64,000 bases of DNA from Armatimonadetes bacterium DC (GTDB lineage Bacteria; Armatimonadota; Fimbriimonadia; Fimbriimonadales; GBS-DC), in NCBI GenBank assembly GCA_001442985.1, contig LDYB01000018.1, forward strand, positions 62,001-126,000, read 5' to 3'. The translations under genes and the position numbers were made by a program. A model generated the notes under the pieces. The model searched no databases, was not told the origin of the DNA, and saw nothing but the letters and a program-made list of their open reading frames with translations. Positions 25,305 through 32,636 of the stretch are shown here, piece by piece (position 1 is the first letter of the stretch; the number at the start of each line of letters is the position of its first letter).

Positions 25305-26611
25305 ATTCGGTTCCCTCCTATCGCACCGATGGCTTTCATCAGGCTGGCATAGGCATCCAGATAGTCATATTGTGCGTTCACGAGATTGGTTTGTGCTTGC
25401 GTGTATGCCAGTTCGGCGTCGCTGATTTCCAGCTGGGGCGAGACGCCCGCCTCAAATCGCACACGCGCCAGGCGCAGCGCCTCGGCAGCCACCTCCAGCC
25501 CCTGTTTGGCGACCTCCAGACGCTTTCTGGCATCGAGCAGGTTCAGGTAGGCGTTGCGCACCTCCAGCGCGACCCCTTCCCGTGCTTGAAGCAGGCGCAG
25601 TTGCGCAATCTCAAGGTCATCGCGTGCTTGCGAAACGCGCGCCCGTGTGATACCCCCGTCCCAGATAGGCACGGACAGCACCAGCACGCCCGTGTAGGTC
25701 TCGCGTCGTGGGGTGAAAGGGCTGGTGTTGAGGTTGAAATCGGCTTGTCCTGTCAGCACGAGCGTGGGCAGTTCGCCGCGGCGTGCGTTGCGGATGTTCG
25801 CCTGAGCCAGTTCCACGCCGCGCTCCGCCGCGCGCACCTCCGGGCGCTGGGCATAGGCACGCTGAATGAGCGTCTCAAGGTCTAACCCTGATTCAAGTTC
25901 GGGCAGGCGTTCGGGCTTGACCACCTGTACAGGGGTCTCCAGTGGGCGCCCCAGCAGGTTATTGAGCGCGGCTCTGGCTAAATCCAGCTGGTTGCGGGCG
26001 CTCAAGAGCGCCTGCTCGTTCTGGGCGACCTGCGTGCGTGCCCGAAGCAGGTCAAACTGTGAGGCGACGCCCGCGTCCACCTGTGCCTGAATCACCTTCA
26101 GGCGCTCCTGCGCGTTTTTGAGCGCCTCTTCCGCCACGCGCACGAACTCTTCGGCGCGGGCAACCCCCTGATAGGCAGTCGTAACCTGCAGGATAATCTC
26201 GTTGCGTGTGCGCTCGTAGTCTAACTCCGCAATCTGATAACTCAGCGAAACGACCTGCACCGCCGTGCGGATAATGCCGCTGATGTCTATCGGCTGGGTC
26301 AGCACAATTCGCGCCGTGCGATTTTCGATGTTGCCCAGCCGGACGGGCTGGGGACCAAAGCGTGCCGTGGCGACCTCGTCGAAGCGTGTGTAGGTCGCTG
26401 TGCCCTGAATCTGGAAGCGGCTGGCGCTGCGGGTCTCGCTTACCGCATCACGCGCTTTTTTGACCGTGCGCTCGCTGATCAGCACCTGACGGTTGTTCTG
26501 CAACGCCAGTTGAACGGCTTCCTCCAGAGTCAAACGCGGAGGTTGTGCTGAATCCTGCGCCAGCGCCACACTTATCAGGCAGAGCGCGCCGAGTGCAGTC
26601 CATGCTCTCAT
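25301..26611 (-). CDS. TolC-family outer-membrane channel
   Basis: This 436-residue exported protein begins with a signal peptide (WTALGALCLISVALAQD). It contains the two alpha-helical repeat halves of the outer-membrane efflux family, each with LTLEEAVQLALQNNRQV- or LETLIQRAYAQRPEV-type openings. The start at 26611 is fixed by AGGAGG and the signal peptide; the upstream frame is part of tetR. It overlaps the TetR gene stop by 4 nt. It forms the exit duct of the RND pump. Confidence 0.92.
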   Translation of the reverse strand: MRAWTALGALCLISVALAQDSAQPPRLTLEEAVQLALQNNRQVLISERTVKKARDAVSETRSASRFQIQGTATYTRFDEVATARFGPQPVRLGNIENRTARIVLTQPIDISGIIRTAVQVVSLSYQIAELDYERTRNEIILQVTTAYQGVARAEEFVRVAEEALKNAQERLKVIQAQVDAGVASQFDLLRARTQVAQNEQALLSARNQLDLARAALNNLLGRPLETPVQVVKPERLPELESGLDLETLIQRAYAQRPEVRAAERGVELAQANIRNARRGELPTLVLTGQADFNLNTSPFTPRRETYTGVLVLSVPIWDGGITRARVSQARDDLEIAQLRLLQAREGVALEVRNAYLNLLDARKRLEVAKQGLEVAAEALRLARVRFEAGVSPQLEISDAELAYTQAQTNLVNAQYDYLDAYASLMKAIGAIGGNRI

Positions 26612-27240
26612 TTTCGAACCTCCTGATTGAGAAATGCGGGCTTGAAAAATTCCAGTGTTTGCTCTACCAGTTCGGGAAGCGGGGTGGAGTCGTTCTCCAT
26701 AATCCACTCCATCAGGCAGATGCGATATAGTCGGACGGCGTAGTGCGCCAGGTCGCGTGCGCTCACATCCTGACGAAACTCGCCTGTGGCTTGTCCCTTC
26801 TGGAAGCCCATCAGAGCATGCTGGGTCGCCTCTTCAATCATGCTGGCGACCATCTGGCGCAGGTGGTCGTTGTGGCAGCATGCGGCGAACATAGAACGGG
26901 TGAGCGCCAGCGAGCGCCCGTCGTGTTCTGCAATAACGCGCATCACCTGACGCAACACCTCCCACTGACTTTCGGCGCTTTCAGGATGGAGCTGCTCCAA
27001 AAACTCGTATACTTCCTCCACCATCTCCTGCATGTACGCCATCAGCAGATGCTCTTTGGTGGGGAAGTAGTTGAAGAAAGTGCCCTTGGCGACATCGGCG
27101 CGTTCGGTGATTTCTTCCACCGAGATTTGCTCAAAGGGTTTTTCCTGCATCAGCGAGAGCGCCGCCTCGATCAGCCGCTGGCGGGTCTCCTCCTTGCGGC
27201 GCTCTCGCCGATTCCCTGCGACATCCTTAGAAACATTCAT
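26608..27240 (-). CDS. TetR-family repressor of the efflux operon
   Basis: This 210-residue regulator has an N-terminal TetR helix-turn-helix (RLIEAALSLMQEKPFEQISV...ADVAKGTFFNYFPTKEHLL) and a C-terminal ligand-binding domain. It is the first gene of the operon, and a perfect-type palindrome lies over its promoter, so it probably represses itself and the pump genes until a ligand binds. The ligand is unknown. Confidence 0.92.
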   Translation of the reverse strand: MNVSKDVAGNRRERRKEETRQRLIEAALSLMQEKPFEQISVEEITERADVAKGTFFNYFPTKEHLLMAYMQEMVEEVYEFLEQLHPESAESQWEVLRQVMRVIAEHDGRSLALTRSMFAACCHNDHLRQMVASMIEEATQHALMGFQKGQATGEFRQDVSARDLAHYAVRLYRICLMEWIMENDSTPLPELVEQTLEFFKPAFLNQEVRK

Positions 27241-27273
27241 AGCAACGCTCGTTTGAACTCCGGGTCATAGATA

Positions 27274-27299
27274 ACCGACGGTCAATCTTGACCGTTGGT
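27274..27299 (-). promoter_or_regulatory. TetR operator palindrome
   Basis: Half-sites ACCGACGGTCAA and TTGACCGTTGGT flank a 2-nt centre, giving a 26-bp palindrome with one mismatch. It lies immediately downstream of a TATACT -10 box (27304-27309, minus strand), so a bound repressor would cover the transcription start. Confidence 0.75.
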
Positions 27300-27303
27300 C
27301 AGG

Positions 27304-27309
27304 AGTATA
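27304..27309 (-). promoter_or_regulatory. -10 box of the tetR-RND operon
   Basis: TATACT is preceded by GGGG (extended -10 style GGGGTATACT) and followed within 4 nt by the operator. Confidence 0.55.
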
Positions 27310-27382
27310 CCCCATCGCCCGAGGGTTTGTCAAGGGGGGTGTGGGGGTGTCTGGAAAAAACCCTCTTTTGTGCCTGACGGTT

Positions 27383-27422
27383 GAAGCCGTTCTTATAAAA
27401 CGAAGCTGACCTGCGTCGGCGT
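27383..27422 (+). repeat. fragment D of the foldback repeat family
   Basis: CTGACGGTTGAAGCCGTTCT and the following AAAACGAAGCTGACCTGCGT match the inner hairpin arm of the MITE-like family. No terminal repeats remain. The adjoining DNA to about 27595 is strikingly G/T-rich and holds no convincing gene. Confidence 0.65.
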
Positions 27423-27595
27423 TGGGGGCGCGTGTTTGTGTGCGCGTGTGGCGCGTGGGTATTTGCAGGGGTCGGTTGACCTGTTATCGGGTCAGGTGTG
27501 GTGGCGTTGGTTGGAGCGGTTGGGCAAGGAGGCAGCGTGTGCGGCATCGGGTGCGTGGCGTGAGGCGAGTGTCGGACCCCGGTGGCGTTGAAAAA
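27423..27595 (+). other. G/T-rich strand-asymmetric intergenic tract
   Basis: This stretch between the repeat fragment and the gene at 27625 is dominated by G and T on the plus strand. Its frames give Trp/Val/Arg-rich peptides unlike the neighbouring genes. I see no promoter, RNA or coding signal. A similar tract, on the other strand, lies at 40868-41085 next to another repeat copy. Confidence 0.5.
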
Positions 27596-27624
27596 GGTAC
27601 ACTTACTACGGGGAGTTGCAGAGA

Positions 27625-28467
27625 ATGGACGCCCTGCTCCAGAGATGGCAAGCCGAACAGTTGTTCAGCCCTGCCGAGATTGCGACGGTTCAGGCGCAAT
27701 CCGATGGGGTGAGTCTCTACGAACGCCTATACCAGCTCTACCCCGACCGCTGGGGGGCGATGCTGGACTCACGGCGGGCGTTTTTTGAACAGTTAGACGC
27801 CTCGCTCTTTCAACGCGCCCTGCAGGCAAACATGGAAGCGCTTTTCCCGATAGAGGAATTTCATCTGCCGCTGGGGTTGTTCGGAGCGCATGCCAACAAA
27901 TGGGTTCTGGAGACGCCCTATGCATATTTACTCCATGCGGGCGCGCTTCCTCTGGGGCAGTTTGAGGGAACGCTGCTGGTTGCCGTCAAGCGCCCGCTGG
28001 GGTTCATGGCGCGCTTGCGCGCATGGTGGCTGGGCAAGCTCCATCAGGTTCGCGCGGAGCCTGCGATTGTGGAGTGGGGTACGCAACTCTTTCTGCGTCA
28101 TCAGTCTGATGCAATTGACAATAGACTGCCTGCCGCCCGGATCGCCGCAACAATCCTCCAGAAAGCGCTTGCCGAGAGGGTTTCCATCGTGGAACTGCGC
28201 AACACCTCCCGGCATGTGCGTGTTGTCGTCTGGTTGGCTTCGGGCAAATCGGAGCTGGCGCTCATCCTCCCTCGCTTTGTGTACCCTGGCCTGTTTTTGC
28301 GCTACTACTGGCTGCTCGGAATGCGCATTCAGTATAAGCAGATAGCGGACTTCGGGGAACTGTTTCTCTCCCAGCAAGGCACGCCTGTTGGGGTTGTGCG
28401 GGGCTTCGCGCACTGGGCGGGCGATGAGCACGTGTTGCGGCTTTATCTCATAGCAGAAGAAGGGTAG
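27625..28467 (+). CDS. hypothetical protein, 280 residues
   Basis: I do not recognise this protein. It is soluble, with no signal peptide or clear membrane span, although a hydrophobic patch (FVYPGLFLRYYWLLGMRI) lies near residue 230. The N-terminal third (LLQRWQAEQLFSPAEI...YERLYQLYPDRW) looks helical. The middle contains a short basic-hydrophobic MARLRAWWLGKLHQVR stretch. ATG 27625 is chosen because GGGGAG lies about 10 nt upstream; a TTG three codons earlier is possible. It stands alone between repeat DNA and the ncRNA candidate. Codon use looks like that of its neighbours. Confidence 0.6.
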   Translation: MDALLQRWQAEQLFSPAEIATVQAQSDGVSLYERLYQLYPDRWGAMLDSRRAFFEQLDASLFQRALQANMEALFPIEEFHLPLGLFGAHANKWVLETPYAYLLHAGALPLGQFEGTLLVAVKRPLGFMARLRAWWLGKLHQVRAEPAIVEWGTQLFLRHQSDAIDNRLPAARIAATILQKALAERVSIVELRNTSRHVRVVVWLASGKSELALILPRFVYPGLFLRYYWLLGMRIQYKQIADFGELFLSQQGTPVGVVRGFAHWAGDEHVLRLYLIAEEG

Positions 28468-28518
28468 TGAGGGCTTTGCTTGGGGTGTCAGGTATCAGAG
28501 GGATTTCCCGAATCCCCC

Positions 28519-28548
28519 TTGACATCGCCGAATCGGATGGGGTATAAT
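28519..28548 (+). promoter_or_regulatory. strong sigma-70-type promoter of an ncRNA
   Basis: A perfect TTGACA (28519-28524) and a perfect TATAAT (28543-28548) are separated by 18 bp, the best match to the vegetative consensus in the window. No coding gene follows. Confidence 0.75.
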
Positions 28549-28554
28549 AGGGGC

Positions 28555-28642
28555 GTCGCAAGGGAGTGCGACCTTCAGAGGACGGGAACCATCGGCAACC
28601 TCCCTGAAGCATCGGGGACACGGATGTCCCACACCTTTTTAT
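28555..28642 (+). ncRNA. candidate small structured RNA
   Basis: After the consensus promoter, about 88 nt contain: a hairpin GTCGCA-AGGGAG-TGCGAC (28554-28571); a possible CTTCAG/CTGAAG pair (28573-28578 with 28604-28609); CTCCCT at 28600-28605, which exactly complements the first hairpin loop; and a final GGGACA-CGGA-TGTCCC hairpin followed by a T-run (28636-28640). No open frame with a ribosome site is present. I could not match it to 4.5S, 6S, tmRNA or a riboswitch class. It is convergent with hpf. Confidence 0.55.
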
Positions 28643-28725
28643 TATGGCATCCCACGGGGCTTTCTTTAGAGGGGGCTCCGGTTTTTGTTTTTAAGGGGCA
28701 AGGGGGGCGCCCTGCCCCTTTAGCG

Positions 28726-29319
28726 CTACACAATCTCAATCAGGTCGTAGACTTTCTCGCCCTGACGGGTCAACACGCAGATGCGGTCGGTATCCGCATC
28801 GTGGAACACATAGAAGGGGCGTTCGTCCATTTCCGCCTGGAGCAGCGCTTCTTCCACGCTCATCGGCTTGAGGGTCACGCGCTTGACGGAGCGGATGGTG
28901 GGCGATTCGGGCGTCTCCTCCTCGGCTTCAGGCGCCGTTTCGGGAAGCACCGCCTCGCTCAGCGCCACCTCACGGGGCACGCGACCGCGCCCCTTCTGCA
29001 GCTTCTCTTTATAGCGCGCCAGCTGGTGTTCCAGCGCCTGCACCGCGGCGTCCACCGCACCCCGAAACTCGTGGTGACGCTCCTGAATATGGAAGGCATG
29101 CCCATCGGCGTCTACATTAATACTCACCTCGTGCTGACCGCGCACCTGCTCATGCACGAACTCCAGCGTCCAGATTTTGTGGAAGAATCGCGCCAGGCGC
29201 GCCAGCTTGCGCCGCACATAGGTCTTCTCGGTCTCGCTCAACTCGCCGTGCGGACTGCGGAAGGTTACATCGACAATCTCCACCTCTTTGCGTCGGGTTG
29301 ATTTACGCGATTTGCTCAT
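28726..29319 (-). CDS. hpf: ribosome hibernation promoting factor, long form
   Basis: This 197-residue protein has the N-terminal S30AE/YfiA domain (LSETEKTYVRRKLARLARFF, then HEVSINVDADGHAFHIQERH) that sits in the decoding site of idle ribosomes. The C-terminal dimerisation domain (VKRVTLKPMSVEEALLQAEM...FYVFHDADTDRICVLTRQ) marks the long form that makes 100S dimers. The start at 29319 is fixed by AGGAGG 6 nt upstream. It overlaps the ispDF stop by 4 nt. Confidence 0.94.
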   Translation of the reverse strand: MSKSRKSTRRKEVEIVDVTFRSPHGELSETEKTYVRRKLARLARFFHKIWTLEFVHEQVRGQHEVSINVDADGHAFHIQERHHEFRGAVDAAVQALEHQLARYKEKLQKGRGRVPREVALSEAVLPETAPEAEEETPESPTIRSVKRVTLKPMSVEEALLQAEMDERPFYVFHDADTDRICVLTRQGEKVYDLIEIV

Positions 29320-30515
29320 AGGGAACCTCCTGATGCGTATTTTTGCACTGTGGCAATCGCAAAGCATGCAATCGATTCGCCGCGCCCCATCGAATCCATG
29401 CGTTCGTTGGTGGTCGCCTTGATGCTGACCTGCGTGGGCAGGATTTCGAGGCACTGGGCAATCTGGGAGCGCATCACGGGGATATGGGGCGCGAGTTTGG
29501 GCGCTTCGGCAATCACCGTCGCGTCCAGATTTGCCACGCGGTAGCCCGCTGCTTCCACCTGCTGCTTTACCTCGCGCAGGAGCGTCAGGCTGGAGCAATC
29601 TTTCCAGCGCGGGTCGGTGTTGGGAAAGTGTTGACCAATATCGCCCAGTCCCACAGCACCCAGCAGCGCATCGCAGAGCGCGTGCAACACCACATCCGCG
29701 TCCGAATGCCCCAGCAACCCCTTTTCAAAAGGGATGGGTACACCGCCCAGCACCAGCGTTCGCCCTTCGACCAATGTGTGAATATCATACCCGATTCCCA
29801 CACGCACGCCACTCGCTTCGCCGCTGTAAAACCGCAGCAGCGCCAGATCGTCGGGCGTGGTGAGCTTGAGGTTAGACGCCTCACCGGGCACAATAACCAC
29901 CGGGTAGCCCGCCTGACGCACCAGTTCGGCGTCGTCGGGCGCGTCGTTGCGGGCAGCGGCTCGCTGGTGGGCATCTCGCAGCCATTCTTGACGGAACACC
30001 TGCGGAGTTTGAACCCGATAGAGCGATTCACGGGGGACGCTTTCCAGCACCTGCGGTGGCGAATCGGGATGAACCCGTTTGAGCGCGTCGGTAACGGGGA
30101 GCGCGGGCACCACCGCCCCATGAATTCGCACCGCCTCAAAAAGCCGATCCAGCAAGGCATGGCTCACCAGGGGGCGCGCGCCGTCATGCACCGCCACATA
30201 CGCCGCCGATTCGGGAACCCATGCCAGTCCGTTCCGCACGCTCTGCTGGCGTGTTTCACCCCCCACCGGGGCAATCTGAACCGCCTTCGGCACGGGATGC
30301 GCCTCCAGATACGCCTGATAAGCTTCTGCCGAATCGGGTGCCACCACGACGGTCGCCGACTCCACCTGCGGGTGCGTGATAACCCGCCATAATGCATGCC
30401 ACCAGATGGGCGCGCCGTTCAGCAGCTCCCATAACTTAGGGGTTTTACCGTATCGGACGCCGCTTCCGCCCGCCAGAATAAGCGCGTGAATAGTCGACTC
30501 CTGTGTCGGTTGCAT
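29316..30515 (-). CDS. ispDF: bifunctional IspD/IspF isoprenoid enzyme
   Basis: This 399-residue fusion catalyses two MEP-pathway steps. Residues 1-232 are IspD (MEP cytidylyltransferase: [40 protein letters not shown]). Residues 238-399 are IspF (MECDP synthase: [11 protein letters not shown] metal site, [38 protein letters not shown]). The start lies inside the end of the yacL-like gene (71-nt overlap); a later start would remove the nucleotide loop. The three genes yacL-ispDF-hpf are coupled by overlaps. Confidence 0.95.
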   Translation of the reverse strand: MQPTQESTIHALILAGGSGVRYGKTPKLWELLNGAPIWWHALWRVITHPQVESATVVVAPDSAEAYQAYLEAHPVPKAVQIAPVGGETRQQSVRNGLAWVPESAAYVAVHDGARPLVSHALLDRLFEAVRIHGAVVPALPVTDALKRVHPDSPPQVLESVPRESLYRVQTPQVFRQEWLRDAHQRAAARNDAPDDAELVRQAGYPVVIVPGEASNLKLTTPDDLALLRFYSGEASGVRVGIGYDIHTLVEGRTLVLGGVPIPFEKGLLGHSDADVVLHALCDALLGAVGLGDIGQHFPNTDPRWKDCSSLTLLREVKQQVEAAGYRVANLDATVIAEAPKLAPHIPVMRSQIAQCLEILPTQVSIKATTNERMDSMGRGESIACFAIATVQKYASGGSL

Positions 30516-31572
30516 GGCTCAGCTCTTTCGGCTCTGCGAACAGCATCTTCCCCCGCGACGACTGTAGCACGCTGGTCACCACCACATCCACAGGCTGATT
30601 CAGATATGCCTTGCCCCCCTCTACCACCACCATCGTGCCGTCTTCCAGATAGGCAATCCCCTGATCCGGTTCCTGCCCCTCGCGGATGGGGATGACGGTC
30701 AGCTCCTCGCCGGGCAACACATGGATTCGCACCGCCTCGGCGAGCTCGTTGATGTTCAGCACGCGCACGCCCTGAAGTTCTGCCACCTTGTTCAGGTTGT
30801 AATCGTTGGTGATGATGTCTGCCTTCATCGCTTTGGCGAGGCGCACAAGTCGTGCGTCCACCTCGTCGCCCATATGGGGTGCGAGTCGGTCATGCACGCG
30901 CACTTCCAGGTCCGCCTCATGCTGGAGCTGCTGGAGCACATCCAGCCCGCGCCGCCCGCGCGCACGACGCAGCGGGTCGTCGGAGTCGGCGATATGCTGG
31001 AGTTCATCTAACACGAATCCGGGCACATAGAGCTTGCCTTCCAGAAAACCCGTGCGCAAAATGTCGCGAATGCGCCCGTCAATAATCACGCTGGTGTCCA
31101 GAATCTTGACCCCGCTTTTGCGCCGCCCCGCCTGCGCGGTCAGCGGCAGGTAGTCTTTCATGCTCAAAAAGCTCACGATGCTCAGGTACACCAGAATCAC
31201 GAATGCCAGCAGGGTGAGCGCCCAGCCCAGCTTGGAGCCGCCAATCGCGAACAGCAACGGGTAGAGCGCAAAAGTAATCACCGCCGCCGAAATCACCCCC
31301 AGCCCAATCGCCAGCTTCTCGTCAGGCTCCGCCTCCTCCAGATGGCGTGCCACGCGCGCCAGCAGCTGAAAGCTGTGATTCGCCACCAGAATCCCCAGCA
31401 ATAAGCCCGCCGCCGTGAAGCCAATCTGCGTCCAGAGCGGCGATAAGTTCGCTTCGGGAACCCAGCCACGAACCGCCTTCAAAAACGGCTCGGTTAAAAG
31501 GAAGCCGATGGTCGCAAAAAGCACCATCCCGACTCCCAGAAAAAGCCAGTACATAAAGCGGTGAATGGACAT
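30445..31572 (-). CDS. PIN/TRAM-domain membrane protein (YacL-like)
   Basis: This 375-residue protein has four N-terminal membrane segments (to about residue 115). A PIN nuclease domain follows ([46 protein letters not shown]). The C-terminal TRAM domain carries the basic tail GRKRRPIR. Relatives such as B. subtilis YacL lie next to ispD/ispF, exactly as here, but the RNA target is unknown. ATG 31572 is chosen by AGGAGG 9 nt upstream. Confidence 0.92.
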   Translation of the reverse strand: MSIHRFMYWLFLGVGMVLFATIGFLLTEPFLKAVRGWVPEANLSPLWTQIGFTAAGLLLGILVANHSFQLLARVARHLEEAEPDEKLAIGLGVISAAVITFALYPLLFAIGGSKLGWALTLLAFVILVYLSIVSFLSMKDYLPLTAQAGRRKSGVKILDTSVIIDGRIRDILRTGFLEGKLYVPGFVLDELQHIADSDDPLRRARGRRGLDVLQQLQHEADLEVRVHDRLAPHMGDEVDARLVRLAKAMKADIITNDYNLNKVAELQGVRVLNINELAEAVRIHVLPGEELTVIPIREGQEPDQGIAYLEDGTMVVVEGGKAYLNQPVDVVVTSVLQSSRGKMLFAEPKELSHATDTGVDYSRAYSGGRKRRPIR

Positions 31573-31641
31573 CCGCAATAGCCTCCTATGGAATTATACG
31601 CTCTCGCCTGCCAAAAATCACGCTTTTTTGCCCGCAGGCGC

Positions 31642-32112
31642 CTAATCCCAGCGATGATACGCAGGATGCCCTGGCTTGACCGCCACAAACACGCCGCGGC
31701 AGGTGGCGCAAACTTCACCCTTTGCAATCAGCTCTCCTTCGGCAATCACTTTATTGCCCTGCGATTCCACCACCCACGCCCGCAATTGCAGGGGGGCATC
31801 CACGGGCGTCGGGCGCAACATTTTGATGGTGTACTCCGCCGTCACGGTGGCAGGCGGATGGTCTAACCCCTGCGTGCGCATCAGGTGATACGCTGCCGCC
31901 CAGTTGCAGTGGCAGTCCAGCAGCGTCCCGATAATCCCGCCGTTCAGAGCGCCCGGAAACGCCTGATGGTGCGGCTGAGGCGTCCACTCCGCCACCAGCA
32001 CATCGCCCTCCGGAAAACTACGAATGTGTAGCCCCTGGGGGTTCGCAGGACCGCACCCATAGCAGATGCTCCGGGGCGCATAGGTCTCCTGCAGACTCTT
32101 TCGCTCGCTCAT
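31642..32112 (-). CDS. hotdog-fold thioesterase (PaaI-like)
   Basis: This 156-residue acyl-CoA thioesterase-like protein has the hotdog helix HHQAFPGALNGGIIGTLLDCHCNWAAAY. The family's catalytic Asp/Asn region and the strand VTAEYTIKMLRPTPVDAPLQLRAWV are visible. The N-terminal ICYGCGPANPQGLHIRSF with two cysteines is common in this subgroup. The start at 32112 follows GGGAG; the longer frame upstream is non-coding. The acyl substrate is unknown. Confidence 0.85.
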   Translation of the reverse strand: MSERKSLQETYAPRSICYGCGPANPQGLHIRSFPEGDVLVAEWTPQPHHQAFPGALNGGIIGTLLDCHCNWAAAYHLMRTQGLDHPPATVTAEYTIKMLRPTPVDAPLQLRAWVVESQGNKVIAEGELIAKGEVCATCRGVFVAVKPGHPAYHRWD

Positions 32113-32206
32113 AACACTCCCTTTTCGCGAAAACCTGCAGGAATCCTGCACCCCATGGGGTATACAAATGTCTACTACTCTGTCCTTAAGGATAGGAGGC
32201 AAGACA

Positions 32207-32635
32207 ATGCACACACAGGAGGTCTGCTTCGAGATTGCCTCGGATGTGAAGGGTGAATATCCCTTCATCCGCGAAGATTCGTTTGAGCGCAAGTTGCGTC
32301 GTCATCGTCAGCGTCAGACGGAGTTGCAGGGTCAGCATCTGGTTGGCTCTGCGGAGGAGGCACGAGCGTACTTTGAGCAGGTGGAGATGGAGGAGGCGTT
32401 GCGCCGCGCCGACCTGACGCCCCGACAGCGCGCCATCTGCGAGCATTACTTCGCGGGCTGGAACACTTACGAGATTGGCAAACTGCTGAAGATTTCGCGT
32501 CAGGCGGTCTGCAAAGCACTGCGACTGGCGCTTACGAAGGTCAAGCACGCATGGGAGTCGAGTCCCTATCGCGGGCTGGCGGAGGTCTATCACCATGAGG
32601 TGTCGCGCGTGAGTGCGCGTCCGCGCCGCGGCTGA
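32207..32635 (+). CDS. short sigma-region-4-like HTH protein
   Basis: This 142-residue protein ends in a helix-turn-helix (LTPRQRAICEHYFAGWNTYEIGKLLKISRQAVCKALRLALTKVK) that resembles sigma factor region 4 or LuxR-type DNA-binding helices. The N-terminal half is charged and shows no sigma region 2. ATG 32207 is chosen by AGGAGG 7 nt upstream; a TATACA box at 32160-32165 would start transcription just before it. It is probably a DNA-binding regulator or sigma-like accessory protein of unknown targets. Confidence 0.65.
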   Translation: MHTQEVCFEIASDVKGEYPFIREDSFERKLRRHRQRQTELQGQHLVGSAEEARAYFEQVEMEEALRRADLTPRQRAICEHYFAGWNTYEIGKLLKISRQAVCKALRLALTKVKHAWESSPYRGLAEVYHHEVSRVSARPRRG

Positions 32636-32636
32636 G

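Noticed and set aside
27422-27712. Open frame of 96 codons in the G/T-rich tract
   Set aside because: Trp/Val/Arg-rich peptide, no ribosome site, and it overlaps the start of the gene at 27625 in another frame; it reflects base skew.
28555-28642. Assignment of the ncRNA candidate to 4.5S RNA or a known riboswitch
   Set aside because: The conserved 4.5S core (GGAAGGNAGCA loop) and the core motifs of the riboswitches I compared are absent.
28643-28725. GC-rich hairpin AAGGGGC...GCCCCTT as a strong terminator of hpf
   Set aside because: A stem is possible, but no T-run follows on either strand; too weak to list as a feature.
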